Of a stretch of DNA of 50,305 nucleotides, positions 25,101 to 33,600 are shown in pieces. The translations under genes were made by a program, and so were the position numbers. The notes below the pieces were generated by a model. It saw nothing but the letters and a program-made list of their open reading frames with translations. It was not told the origin of the DNA and searched no databases. Source of the DNA: Kineothrix sp. MSJ-39 (GTDB lineage: Bacteria; Bacillota; Clostridia; Lachnospirales; Lachnospiraceae); NCBI RefSeq assembly GCF_018917935.1, contig NZ_JAHLPN010000023.1, positions 1 through 50,305 on the forward strand, written 5' to 3'. Numbering within the stretch: the first letter of the stretch is position 1; each line of letters opens with the position of its first letter.

Positions 25101-27462
25101 CCGCATAACGCGCTACATGGAACGTGATCGGAACTGTAATCTCCAGCCCCAGATGGACGCCACTTTCATTGCCGTCAAAATGGTGCAGCTTTGTATCAAG
25201 ATCCGCCTTGACCTGCGGTGTTCCCACTTCCACACGCTTTTTCGCAGAACCCGGGGCTGTCAGCCCCTCTATCTCATCTGTTCCCGCAATTTTCACATCT
25301 GCTTTCAGTTCTTTTCCAAGCTCTTTTTCCAGCGCGGCAAAAGAATCTGTGCGCAGCGTCATTTCACCGATCTGCTGTGCTACGTCTCCGGCAAATCCGC
25401 TTTCCACTGCCTGCGCTTCCAGATTGCTTTCCAGTGCCTGCACATCTGTACCGTCCAGCAGATCTTTTCCTTTCACGGACTCGGTCGTGTAAACGTCCAT
25501 GGCAGCTTTGACATCTTCCCATGTCTGCGGCTGATAGGCAATGATATACTGTCCATTTGACATAAGGACACTTGTGATCTTTCCGTAGGAAAGCGTACCC
25601 TGATCATTTGGGTCTGTATACAGAGCCAGAAAATCTCCCTCATCCACTGTCGTATCGGCAGAAAGCATGGAATTCTGGCTGACACTGTCAGCAAATGTCA
25701 GTTCAGACAGATCAACCGTTACACTGTTGTTTCCCGGATCGCCGTCCTGATCCTTCGTAAGATCCAGTGGCAGGACATCCGGCATAAAAAGCACATCCTC
25801 TGTCTTAGAACCCCGGTAAGTATACTGGTTTCCGTTCACGCCCGTGATCTCAAAGAACGAAATATCGCTTCCATCCGCAGACGATGCTACCTCATCCATT
25901 GTCGGAATGACATCTCCCGCATAAACTGCGATCTGATCGCCTATTTTCAGCTTTTTATCCGTATAGGTGAAGCTGCCGGTCGTCGTACTTCCTTCACTTC
26001 TGACCGATCCGTCCGGCCCAAGCGTCATCGTTGCAACAGAAACAGACTGTACACTTTGTCCGTTCACAGTCAGGTTGGATAATTCTTTTATTTGGATATA
26101 TTTCAGGTTTGGATTTAAGGAAACATTTTTTACTTCATCCTTATGGATGGAAATCTCGTATTCACGGATCGAAGTATCAAAGCCGGTAAAGTAAAGATCT
26201 TTACTATCTAATAGCAGCCTGTAATTGGAACCCTCTTTCCAGCCGTTTTCCTTGCTGATCGTATAGGTATTGTTTCCTGCGGCTGATAAATGCAGTGTGA
26301 TCTCTTCCGCAAAATCACTGATATTTTTTAAGGTACAGGCAGCTAAGATCTCATCCGCGCTCATGGCTCCGCTCTGATCCGTTACCTGAATGACAAGAGA
26401 AGCACCGTCTACATCGATCGCGCGCGCAAAAGCAGCGATCGCATGTGACTGGAACGCCTGATCTTCGGTATAAGCTGCATATAATGTTGTATCGCCCAGC
26501 AGGCGGTCTGTTGTTGCGACATATCTGGTGCAGCCCTCATCATAGCACCAGCCGAGAAATGTATAACCGGACTTGATGGCGATCGGCAGATTGCTAAGAG
26601 AAGTGCCCGGCGCAAGAGTCTCTTCTTCAAAGGAAATGAGGCTGCCAGGATTATTCGGATCATCCTTAAAACCACCGTTTGCTTCATAATTTATCGTATA
26701 GCTGGGGCTTTCATGACCGATCTCAAAGGTCAGCGTATCTTCATATTCTCCCGCTGCCTGCGGATCTCCTGTTACCTCACAGACATAGACCTTTTCATCA
26801 CTCTTTTTCGTGGATGTCAGATTGATGATGGGTACATCATTTTCCGGTATCAGCTTTGTATCTTTTTCCTTGAGCTGATAAGAAAGCAGCGCGTCGTGAT
26901 TTTTGAGATGCCAGTTATTTTCCGAATTGACCGAAACCTTTACGACTTCCTGCTCATACAGACCGTCTGCTGCGCCGCTGAATTTCAGCTCGGAACCGTC
27001 TGCCTTTACATTCGTCGGGATATCCACATAATAATAAGGATCCGTCCATTTTGCATAAAGAACCAGAGAGCCTGTGTAAGATGCATCTATCTTTGTAACA
27101 GCCTCTCCGCTGCATTCTTTATTATCATACCAGCCTGCAAATGCATATCCCGGCTTATTGATGACCGATGCATCAGGCAGCTTATTTACTGGATAAGAAG
27201 AAGGTGCCTGATAGCCCTCTATAAAGGAACCACCGTTCAGGGCGAAATCCAGCGTTTTTTCTTCTTTCCTTGCAGATACTGTGTCATTTGAGATTTTTGA
27301 AGAATCTGTATTATTTTCTGCAGATTGCCGTGAAATAACAGACGATTTTGTCCCACCCTGCGGACTGACCTGTGAGGCTCCTGCCGGAACCTGTAATACA
27401 GATGCAAAAAGTGTTACACTCAGCAGATAACACAGGAATTGTTTTCCAAAGCGTTTTTTCAT
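19138..27462 (-). CDS. Giant secreted InlB/MucBP-repeat surface protein (2774 residues)
   Basis: A very large exported protein, presumably an adhesin. A signal peptide ends near residue 29 (AGASQ). Two InlB B-type repeats (about 80-140 and 260-335) precede a unique middle region (about 340-1290). From about 1290 to 2620 there are about a dozen more repeats with the GYxFxGWY...TLYAKW signature, many alternating with MucBP-like units. A final beta-sandwich-like domain (about 2620-2774) ends with VTYLEK. There is no LPxTG or C-terminal membrane helix, so attachment to the cell must be indirect or through partners. The ATG follows GGGGG. The frame is intact through 8.3 kb. Confidence 0.88.
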   Translation of the reverse strand: MKKRFGKQFLCYLLSVTLFASVLQVPAGASQVSPQGGTKSSVISRQSAENNTDSSKISNDTVSARKEEKTLDFALNGGSFIEGYQAPSSYPVNKLPDASVINKPGYAFAGWYDNKECSGEAVTKIDASYTGSLVLYAKWTDPYYYVDIPTNVKADGSELKFSGAADGLYEQEVVKVSVNSENNWHLKNHDALLSYQLKEKDTKLIPENDVPIINLTSTKKSDEKVYVCEVTGDPQAAGEYEDTLTFEIGHESPSYTINYEANGGFKDDPNNPGSLISFEEETLAPGTSLSNLPIAIKSGYTFLGWCYDEGCTRYVATTDRLLGDTTLYAAYTEDQAFQSHAIAAFARAIDVDGASLVIQVTDQSGAMSADEILAACTLKNISDFAEEITLHLSAAGNNTYTISKENGWKEGSNYRLLLDSKDLYFTGFDTSIREYEISIHKDEVKNVSLNPNLKYIQIKELSNLTVNGQSVQSVSVATMTLGPDGSVRSEGSTTTGSFTYTDKKLKIGDQIAVYAGDVIPTMDEVASSADGSDISFFEITGVNGNQYTYRGSKTEDVLFMPDVLPLDLTKDQDGDPGNNSVTVDLSELTFADSVSQNSMLSADTTVDEGDFLALYTDPNDQGTLSYGKITSVLMSNGQYIIAYQPQTWEDVKAAMDVYTTESVKGKDLLDGTDVQALESNLEAQAVESGFAGDVAQQIGEMTLRTDSFAALEKELGKELKADVKIAGTDEIEGLTAPGSAKKRVEVGTPQVKADLDTKLHHFDGNESGVHLGLEITVPITFHVARYADFTITVTATFEQEVRVAVHVDGEAVWKVWGIFPYIADYRVTASLDLYEYTGIGLDINFKTEQANNYLLYPTAGGVPVSQFKKKQKLANDVENIISELEDMMENGNEYISDKAPFLANLGGSDDDVDANTGGSNQISVAKSLAERYADLLEDDGDWVEIYTKRITEQHFRVLLVIDIAIELDFVVWTKVNVSIGMSFWYKNAKRYVFCLQVKGRKATSDTINITEEQYEFTAYAMGTIGVKAGVRLTVRVGLLSTELASVGLSAEVGGYVQLWGYLYYILKYTASSGRNTRAIGALYLEIGIYLDIKFRAQALSNAFTYSPTLYEAMWPLYTAGTLENVLDFADTTDMECNLKYEMKKMRIPDDFFTMNYMDMKEGLDDGEYFTKIYEDDSDQYFVITMTNDAFSYDPETNLVTVDPGAEKSVDGEMIVTWKNQPGTFNTKPFQKKVKLHWDMLRDGYILAFMSNGGSYVTPLDQKYGTEIIKPADPVKQGYTFAGWYTDEALTKPYTIPATMPDQDALVYAKWTPAGVSYTVKTYLQGANGVYEVPADGVEKKTALTGATISPQPKVREGYETPAVRSAVVEADGSTLIEYYYPRAKYTATYRSDNEVVSTGSYRYGTMMPVPAVYKPGYDLDGWIMEGNTTVEEIPQDVPAKDVTYFAKWSPQSGIGYTVRYYVEEENGDGYILNEIRYLTGETGQTVTAPAGAYDPAIYHLKDNRLPDGEIKADGSLELRVFYDRNVYTVTYDLQASDAALPAGSELTFTARPEQKLVTETPEREAYRFLGWYLDADHKQKFDDTMPAHDITLYAKWESMQVNYTVRHYQENPEILNEYGFPEGEASTYTLVEEEVFTALAGDLVSPAVKSYEGFTSPTVRTEEVTVDADGVGTLVIEYQYERNDYIMAWYRSETELIPYTVQYGAAIPVPNEKEMTNGKPGYRVEGWYEDQALTSPFTYETMPAKNLTAYPKWVADEISYYVSYNFLDGATQVNSYMETYTGLTDSVVQPPEVKSFEGYTFDESSRLTDFKIDPYDPNIQYNYQINTHTLTYQYETNDAAGTNTITAQKKYGEDITIPDPVRDGYAFAGWYTEAGFENRYTGTTMPDQDLVLYGKWIDGKQSYQVLHYLTQLDGSRRLYLAESLYGEPGDVITPETKAPEGYEDVTPITHTLEQGSVENNRIIYVYPRKQYQIRYVLNGGICEQSTEQMIAYGTPLKDILDALPIYRNGYEFADWYTDEALQTVYRPDKMPALDLTLYAKWDVLQTRYVVEHYKENVETGAYELAERSYRYADTDTIVEPAVNAYSGYTKPDVQQGTVAGDPQNMLVIKYYYDCSKHTLTAHDIVCADGISVEDVTDEKKSGSKLPTQARKAYLFGGWYEDADYTQPFSGVMPDRDLTLYAKWIPDMRSYKFIYRVQNLNGRYVNYKIVSGEAQIDSFVTPEGIGDAAVTNGFTMPVLDPVQIRSEAYQNTYTFDYARNRYTVRFQLDNGESDVVQNGYYGSEIRVPVPKKTGYTFTGWDSRVENTIPDHDVTYTAQWQINSYHIAFMVGNDDKGATYQYGQTISRPADPKKEHYIFKNWSGEVPQTMPAKDVNLTAVFEPAAYQITYDLDGGKEYYNPTSYTYESNTIVLNRPTKSHYEFLGWSEKGKEGLVKDVTIPVGSYGDRHFKANWKVITYTISFASDKVVLGMDDMQITYFETKKLEACKKAPKGYKFYCWTTSLENPSYDYSNRHQMKHVERNMTLYPVYTPKQYRVYFDYNLDKLYKEYASHDFESKVDITQVGTNDSKRHKWGYVLDGWDKTNDKNENLGYFDVSEKSFILRDTEDITLKANWKPNGKYLYTPSKYTNSYNITDGKNREISFKFYVDGKQEKEKVTGDYGLGKGAEYVMNMDNMSLDVVSKNFKKVKVEVQYNVHMVKDGYAVMRLRYKPKNGKEVSWKTESSDLLDRKITKYFSYELDRTDVEYFWIEFDANGGGDDEYNLDNILFKVTYLEK

Positions 27463-27523
27463 CTATTTTCCCCCACATACTCTATCTTATGCACACAAAT
27501 CAAAACAGATAGCTATTTTTACT

Positions 27524-27588
27524 ATTTTATCAAAACGCTTTTTCCTGTAACATGCTCCTTTTATGCCAAAAAAGTGCCCCTTTTACAG
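27524..27588 (-). promoter_or_regulatory. Upstream region of the giant repeat gene with paired direct repeats
   Basis: On the minus strand TAAAAGGGGCA and TAAAAGGAGCA occur with a 22-bp period, about two helical turns. A -10-like TAAAAT (27524-27529) lies downstream but the -35 is poor. This layout fits an activator-dependent promoter. Confidence 0.45.
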
Positions 27589-28008
27589 CCCCTTCACCTT
27601 TTCACTGATCTTTTCCGCATAATCGCGGTTGATCCGCATAAACATCTCCTGCTCTTCCCGCGACCAGGAATCATAGATCTCATTTTCGATCGCGATCACT
27701 CTGCATACCGTGTTTTCGATCAGCTTTTTGCCGGTTTCTGTTGCAACGACTCTTGTATTGCGCCCTTCTCCCGGTAAAATGGAGAGAACCCCGTTTCGTT
27801 CCATTTTTTTCAGAGCCGTATTTACCGTTGATCTGGTCAGACAGGATTGTTTATACAGAATACTCTGGTTACACCCTTCCGGATAGGAATACATGATATA
27901 TAAAATATCCATCTCACTGTCTGACATCTGCATTTTTACTGCAGCTTCATGATAGGCATTTTTGATTCGTCTCTCGATCTCAAAATATTCTTTAAATGCT
28001 TCTTTCAT
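27583..28008 (-). CDS. MarR-family transcriptional regulator
   Basis: A 141-residue winged-helix regulator. The recognition region is CNQSILYKQSCLTRSTVNTALKKMERNGVL (about 57-86), followed by the wing with PGEGRNTRVVATETG. It is encoded 18 bases after the MATE exporter in the same operon, with GGGGAG upstream of its ATG. The palindrome in the operon promoter is its likely binding site, making it an autoregulated repressor released by a substrate of the exporter. The ligand is unknown. Confidence 0.88.
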   Translation of the reverse strand: MKEAFKEYFEIERRIKNAYHEAAVKMQMSDSEMDILYIMYSYPEGCNQSILYKQSCLTRSTVNTALKKMERNGVLSILPGEGRNTRVVATETGKKLIENTVCRVIAIENEIYDSWSREEQEMFMRINRDYAEKISEKVKGL

Positions 28009-28026
28009 GTGATCATTCTCCCCTTT

Positions 28027-29358
28027 TTACATATAACCGTATTTTTTCTTATTGTAGAACAGACATCCGAAGGACAATACCAGTGCCATTGCTTCTGCCA
28101 TGATGACCGCATACCAGATACCGGAAGGCCCGAAAACAGCCGGCAGGAGCAGAACTGAGATCACCTGGAAGATCAGTGTTCTGCCAAATGAAACACCTGC
28201 GGATACGACACCGTTGTTCAGTGCTGTAAAGAACGAGGAAATATAAATATTATAGCCTGCTCCCAGAAACGAAAATGCATAGACCGTAAATGCCATGATC
28301 GTCATGGCAAGCAGCTCCTTATCATAGCTGACGAAAACAAGAGAAAGCGGTTTCGCCAGTAAAACGGCTGCCAGTGTAAGCACGATCTCCATAACTGTTA
28401 TGATCCGCAGACTCTTCCGCAAAAGCCCTTTCAGTTCATCCTTGTTACCCGCTCCATAGTGAAATCCGACAATAGGTGCACTTCCCATGGAATATCCGAT
28501 AAAGATCGACAGGAAAATAAAGTTGACATACATGATAACACCATATGCTGCAACACCGTTTGTTCCCAAAAGCCGGATCAACTGCCAGTTATACAGCATA
28601 TTAACGACCGACATGGAGATATTGGTCATAAATTCGGAAGCTCCGTTTGTACATGCTTTTACTACCGAAGAAAGATCCATATGCGTTTTTCCGAGGCGCA
28701 GCTTGCTTTTATTACGCACAGAGAAATAAATCAGCGGAATAAGTCCTCCCACGCACTGGCTGGCAGCAGTCGCTTCCGCTGCACCGGCAACACCGAGCTT
28801 TAACACGCCGACAAGCAGCGCATCCAAGATCATATTGACAACACCGGCTATGATCGTCACATACAGACCGAGATTCGGTCTTTCTGCTGTGACCAGAAAG
28901 CTCTGGAAGATATATTGCAGCATAAACGGTACCAGCGACCAGAGAATGATCCTGCCATACTGCAGGCAATAAGGCATCATTTCCGCACTTGCACCAAGCA
29001 ATTTACAGATCGGCTCCAAAAAGAGCAGTCCTATCACCATTAAGACCACACCGATTCCGATCAGCAGATAAACCAGCAGGGAAAAAGTCTCATTTGCCTT
29101 TTTTTGATCGCCCACACCAAGCAGATAAGCTACCAGTGCGCTGCCTCCGGTTCCAAACATAAAACCGACCGCTCCGAAGATCATCAAAAACGGCATTACA
29201 ATATTGATCGCCGCAAATGGCTCTGCACCTGCAAAATTTGATATGAAAAAACCATCCACCACGCCATAAATAGAAGTAAAAACCATCATGATGATCGATG
29301 GAAACGTGAATTTTAACAGCTTTTTGTATGTGAAATGTTCTGATAATTCTATATGCAT
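28027..29358 (-). CDS. MATE-family multidrug/metabolite exporter
   Basis: A 443-residue membrane protein with about 12 predicted helices in two homologous halves, normal for MATE exporters, which expel cationic drugs or metabolites using sodium or proton gradients. The start is the ATG with AGGAGGAG upstream. The open frame reaches 12 residues further back, but that stretch contains the ribosome site and operator. Its transcript starts at a consensus promoter overlapped by a long palindrome and continues into the MarR gene. Substrate not predictable. Confidence 0.9.
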   Translation of the reverse strand: MHIELSEHFTYKKLLKFTFPSIIMMVFTSIYGVVDGFFISNFAGAEPFAAINIVMPFLMIFGAVGFMFGTGGSALVAYLLGVGDQKKANETFSLLVYLLIGIGVVLMVIGLLFLEPICKLLGASAEMMPYCLQYGRIILWSLVPFMLQYIFQSFLVTAERPNLGLYVTIIAGVVNMILDALLVGVLKLGVAGAAEATAASQCVGGLIPLIYFSVRNKSKLRLGKTHMDLSSVVKACTNGASEFMTNISMSVVNMLYNWQLIRLLGTNGVAAYGVIMYVNFIFLSIFIGYSMGSAPIVGFHYGAGNKDELKGLLRKSLRIITVMEIVLTLAAVLLAKPLSLVFVSYDKELLAMTIMAFTVYAFSFLGAGYNIYISSFFTALNNGVVSAGVSFGRTLIFQVISVLLLPAVFGPSGIWYAVIMAEAMALVLSFGCLFYNKKKYGYM

Positions 29359-29378
29359 AAACTCCTCCTGAAAAAAAT

Positions 29379-29428
29379 GTCCGAAATCGTACATTTGCTA
29401 ATATAGTACGGTTTCGGACATATGTCAA
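29379..29428 (-). promoter_or_regulatory. Promoter and operator of the MATE-MarR operon
   Basis: On the minus strand TTGACA (29423-29428), a 17-base spacer and TATATT (29400-29405). Two 15-base arms, 29379-29393 and 29406-29420, form an inverted repeat with one mismatch (TGTCCGAAAxCGTAC), covering the spacer and the transcription start. Repressor binding would block the polymerase. Confidence 0.85.
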
Positions 29429-29431
29429 GAG

Positions 29432-30313
29432 TTATTTACTTGGATTTACATGTACCATAATATGTTTTACCTTAGGAAAATTCTGTTCTATGCTGTCATG
29501 AACCGATTCCGCAATTTTATGTGCTTCCTGAAGAGACATGGAACCATCCAGTGCAATTTCCATATCAACATAAATCTTATTTCCAAAGATTCTTGTCTGA
29601 AGCAGATCAATTCCTTCTACACATTTATTTTTTCTGACACAATTACGGATCTGGTTTTCCGTTTCTTCATCACAGGAATGATCTACCATTTTATCCATGG
29701 CGTCTTTGAAAATATCATAAGCTGCTTTTATGATAAATACAAATATCACCAGACTGGCTATAGAATCCATTACCGGAAATCCCATTCTTGCACCTGCGAT
29801 TCCGACCAATGCTCCTATTGAAGAAAATGCATCGGAACGGTGATGCCACGCATCTGCCATAAGCGCGCTTGAATCAATCTTTTTTGCATAATGTCTGGTA
29901 TACCAGTACATTGCCTCTTTACTGGCGATCGACACGATTGCTGCGATCAGTGCCAGAATACCAGGAACCTGCAGATGATTATAATCTCCCTGCGTAATGG
30001 CCTTTAATGCGTTCGAACCGATCCCAAGCCCTGTGATAAACAAAACGATGGATAAGACGATTGCCGCCACACATTCCAGACGCTCATGTCCATACGGATG
30101 CTCCTTGTCAGCACTTTTGGATGACAGTTTGATCCCGATCATAACAATAAATGTACTGAATACATCGGATGCGGAATGGATCGCATCACTGATCATGGCA
30201 TTGGAATGCGCAATCACACCTGCTAAAAGTTTCATGACAGATAATACAACATTCCCAATGATCGTCACGAGAGACACTTTGTTTGCAACTTTTTGAAATT
30301 CATTTTTTTCCAT
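29432..30313 (-). CDS. Cation diffusion facilitator (probable Ni/Co exporter)
   Basis: A 293-residue heavy-metal exporter with about six membrane helices in the first 200 residues and a cytoplasmic ferredoxin-like C-terminal domain. The metal site residues are D43, H46 and D50 in ISDAIHSASD and D154, H158 and D161 in ADAWHHRSDA, the CDF pattern. The start is the ATG with AGGAGG upstream; the open frame extends 51 residues further, but across the riboswitch terminator. The NiCo riboswitch leader indicates that nickel or cobalt induces it. The terminator of this gene was not found. Confidence 0.92.
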   Translation of the reverse strand: MEKNEFQKVANKVSLVTIIGNVVLSVMKLLAGVIAHSNAMISDAIHSASDVFSTFIVMIGIKLSSKSADKEHPYGHERLECVAAIVLSIVLFITGLGIGSNALKAITQGDYNHLQVPGILALIAAIVSIASKEAMYWYTRHYAKKIDSSALMADAWHHRSDAFSSIGALVGIAGARMGFPVMDSIASLVIFVFIIKAAYDIFKDAMDKMVDHSCDEETENQIRNCVRKNKCVEGIDLLQTRIFGNKIYVDMEIALDGSMSLQEAHKIAESVHDSIEQNFPKVKHIMVHVNPSK

Positions 30314-30400
30314 ACCAGTTACCTCCTGAAATAAGTAAGATAGCTCTATGGCACTAACGATATGTGGGGTTTTACAATGATGTGTTTTCCAGAAAAGTAT

Positions 30401-30445
30401 AAAAAAACACCCACGAACCAGTATAAAGCAACTACTGTCCCGTGG
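30401..30445 (-). terminator. Riboswitch-controlled terminator
   Basis: On the minus strand CCACG and CAGTA pair with TACTG and CGTGG, followed by seven T residues. The 5' arm includes the conserved GGGACAG of the aptamer, so metal binding and terminator formation exclude one another. Confidence 0.85.
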
Positions 30446-30512
30446 ATGAAGAAATTCCACTGTCACCTCTGTGACCCGACTCCATGATAAATCACGGTCT
30501 GCTCAGTTTGTA
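30430..30512 (-). promoter_or_regulatory. NiCo (czcD-type) riboswitch
   Basis: On the minus strand the leader shows the conserved core of NiCo riboswitches in order: ACTGAGCAG (complement of 30499-30507), a short stem, GTCGGGTC, a stem GTCAC-AGAG-GTGAC, CAGTGGA, a further stem, and GGGACAGT (complement of 30434-30441). This RNA class senses Ni2+ or Co2+ and turns on exporters such as the CDF gene just downstream. Confidence 0.88.
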
Positions 30513-30545
30513 CTGTAGTCTTATGCAGTGCAAAGAGTTATGATA

Positions 30546-30574
30546 TGTATATCATATGTGTCACAGAATGTCAA
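30546..30574 (-). promoter_or_regulatory. Promoter of the riboswitch/CDF transcript
   Basis: TTGACA (30569-30574), a 17-base spacer and TATACA (30546-30551) on the minus strand. The RNA should start near 30539, about 27 bases before the aptamer. Confidence 0.8.
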
Positions 30575-30639
30575 CGTTCCTTTTTCATTTTAATAAATCC
30601 ACTGTGAAATTGCCCATCATTCGTTACTTTTCTTGTCGA

Positions 30640-33600
30640 TTATGCTTTTTTAATGGTAACACTTTTGGGCAGGCTTTTCTTTCTCAATAAAGTTTTATAA
30701 GCCTTCAGTTTTTTAGACGGTACTGTAATAACCGTTTTCTTTTTTACCCCTCTAAATGCTTTCTTATGCACATTCTTATCATTCAGCTTTGTCGTCTGGA
30801 TCACGATCTTCTTTAAATTCTTACAATTTCTGAATGCATCTGCACCGATCTGCTTCACATTCTTTCCGATCACAATCTTTTGGACCTTCTTATTTCCTTT
30901 GAATGCCTTCTTCGCGATCTTTGTGACTTTGTATGTCACACCATCAATCTTTATCGTGGCAGGAATTGTGACATTTTTCGCCTTTTTATTCACTGCCCCC
31001 ATATAGGTAACTTCTTTCTTCTCGGCAGATGTCACCTGATAAGTGCCTGCTTTTTTATCATCCTGCAGAATCGTACCTGCTTCCGGTTCTTTCGTCGACT
31101 GCTGTGATGGCATCGGTGTCACTGTTGGCTCTGGCGTCGGTGTCGGTGATGGAGCATCGGAAGGATCATTGCCAGTTTCGATCTTCGCAATTCGTTTCTC
31201 CTCATAATAGCCGCAGCCGCTGCACGAATAGGACATGATGCCTTCCTGCTTGGTTGTTGCAGGTCTGAGCTCTTTACTTACAAGCGACGTATGATTCGAT
31301 GCATCCTTCGGTATTGAAACGCCATCGCTTATCTTTTTACCACAGATCAGACACCAGATCTCGCCTGTAGTTCCTTCTGCAGCACAGGTTGCTTTCACTG
31401 CTCCCTTTACTTCCGTCTTTGCATGCTCACAGGCTGCACGGGTAATTTGGATCATAACGGATTCATTTACATAGCTGCCCTTATCAGCTCCTTCATATAT
31501 TGCTGTTGCAGAAACTGCTATATTCTCCGTCAATACTGTCTCCATATCCGTATCGGACCATTTCCAGTCCTGTGGCAGCTCTACACTGCCAACCGTTTCG
31601 CAAGAATATGCCACATTCATTGTACTACCAGGCATAAACGGTGCATTCTGTGCCTGATTAACCGTTATTGCGACACTTCCTGTCACTTCTTCATAGGAAT
31701 CGGTATCTTCCGGCGTAAAGATATAGTCAAACGTCTTATTTCCAAGGTAGATAAGTTTTGTTGAAGGCGTCTTCCATGTAAAGGTTCCGGCTACGGATGT
31801 ATTTGCATCTATACCAGTACCTGCACTTCCCATACCATTGCCATAAATCACTGTACCGATCAGTACCTGCGTGTTCAGATACTCGCCATGTGTATAAGCA
31901 TTTGCAGGCTGTGGCCGCGTGCTGATATACGGTGTCGCTTTCTTTACTGATATGGTAACAGTTGTTTTTACAGCATCAAAGTCATAATATGCTTCATATG
32001 CTACATCATCCGGTGTAAAATAAATCTCATAGGAACTGTTTCCTGCCTTCAAAGGCTTATTTATAACCGCAGGATCTACAAAATGCCATGTTCCGGAAAT
32101 TTTTCCACCATCTATACCTGCTACATATCCCTGCTCCTTTGCCTTTTCATTTAAAAGGTCTTCACTGAGCACCGCCAAAGGATTATAAATATATGAATCC
32201 ATTACAGGTGTTTTCGTCAGTTTTGCCTTTGCCTTATTTACCGTAACAGTAACAGTATCTTCATACTGCTTGTAGTTCATATCCGAAGGCTTGAAAATAT
32301 AGTTTACCTGATGCGTACCTACTGTCAGTACAGCATCCGGTGTTTCCCATTCGAGTGTTCCGGATACAGTTATGCTGCTATCAGCCGTATCCACAAAACT
32401 AACATCCTGAAAACCAATCTCTGAAAGTGACTCTCCATAGGTCAGTGCGCGTTCCGCTTTCACTTCTGCATCTGGCTGCACTGTGAATTTATCTGTTTTT
32501 TCAAACTGAAAGACTATTCCCGCACCACCATTGATCGTACAGTTTTCCGTCGTTACCGGAATGGTAACTATTGCCGTCTTAGGCACATAAGTGTCAGATT
32601 TATTTATGACACAAAGAATTTTTCCATTCTCTGCAACATATGGAAGTTGATCGAAAAATGCCTCTTTTGCCGTAACATTATCTACTACCGTTCCATTTAT
32701 CTCAATTGTCATTCCAACGACAGCAGCTTTGTTATCTTCACTGCCATCTCCATAAATAACTGTACCAAGACGATCTGCCTGCAATCCATTTTTGGAAATC
32801 ATGTCATACGCAGGCATAGCAACGTTTGCATAAATGGAAGTACTTGTAAATACCGGTATGGTAATATCAGCCTTTTTGATATTAACGTCTACTGTCAACG
32901 GTGTTGCTGCTGTGTAATTTGTAGATTCCGGAAGCGAAATAGTAATTTTTGCACTTCCTGCACCCTTAAGTGTTACTCTTCCGTCCGCTGAAACCGAAAG
33001 AAGTTTATTGGCAATCTCCGCTGCATCGGTTATTACATCACCACTTGCTTTCTTTGCATCGGTTATTGTATATTGAAGCGCAGCTTCTTTATGACCTGCC
33101 TCTACACCAAGATCAAAGGCCGCAAATTCTCCTTCATATTGGTACTGCACATTCTGTGTGGCATTAAATTCCGGTAATGTGTTGATCTTACCTGCTGCCT
33201 TTGCGATCACAAGCTGGCAATACTCCACAGTGTCTACATCTGCCAGATCTGCATAACATTTCCACGCAGTCACATTATAATTTTTATTTTCCAGTTTAAA
33301 ACTGATTCTGTAATTTCCATAGTTAGAATCCGGTTTTGCTGCATCTTCCGGTATTTCAATGACTAAATTCTCTTTAATCGTATCCTGCGTATCGCCAATT
33401 ACCAATGGTGTACTTTCATCTATCGCAAAATCAAGATCATCAATTCCCGGACAGGGTTCACCATAGGTTTTGTGCATATCTGCAACCTTTATGATGATCG
33501 GATGTGGTGCAATCGTAGGCGTAACGTATGCAACTGTAGTTTCATAAGTATCACCATAGATTGTTGCATCCGGCGTAAAGGTTACCTGAACCAGTCTGGT

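Noticed and set aside
24865-25560. 231-residue open frame on the plus strand inside the giant repeat gene
   Set aside because: It is antisense to an intact 8.3-kb gene, has no ribosome site and no recognisable motifs; a by-product of codon composition.
30314-30466. Longer N-terminus of the cation exporter
   Set aside because: It runs across the riboswitch terminator and has no ribosome site.
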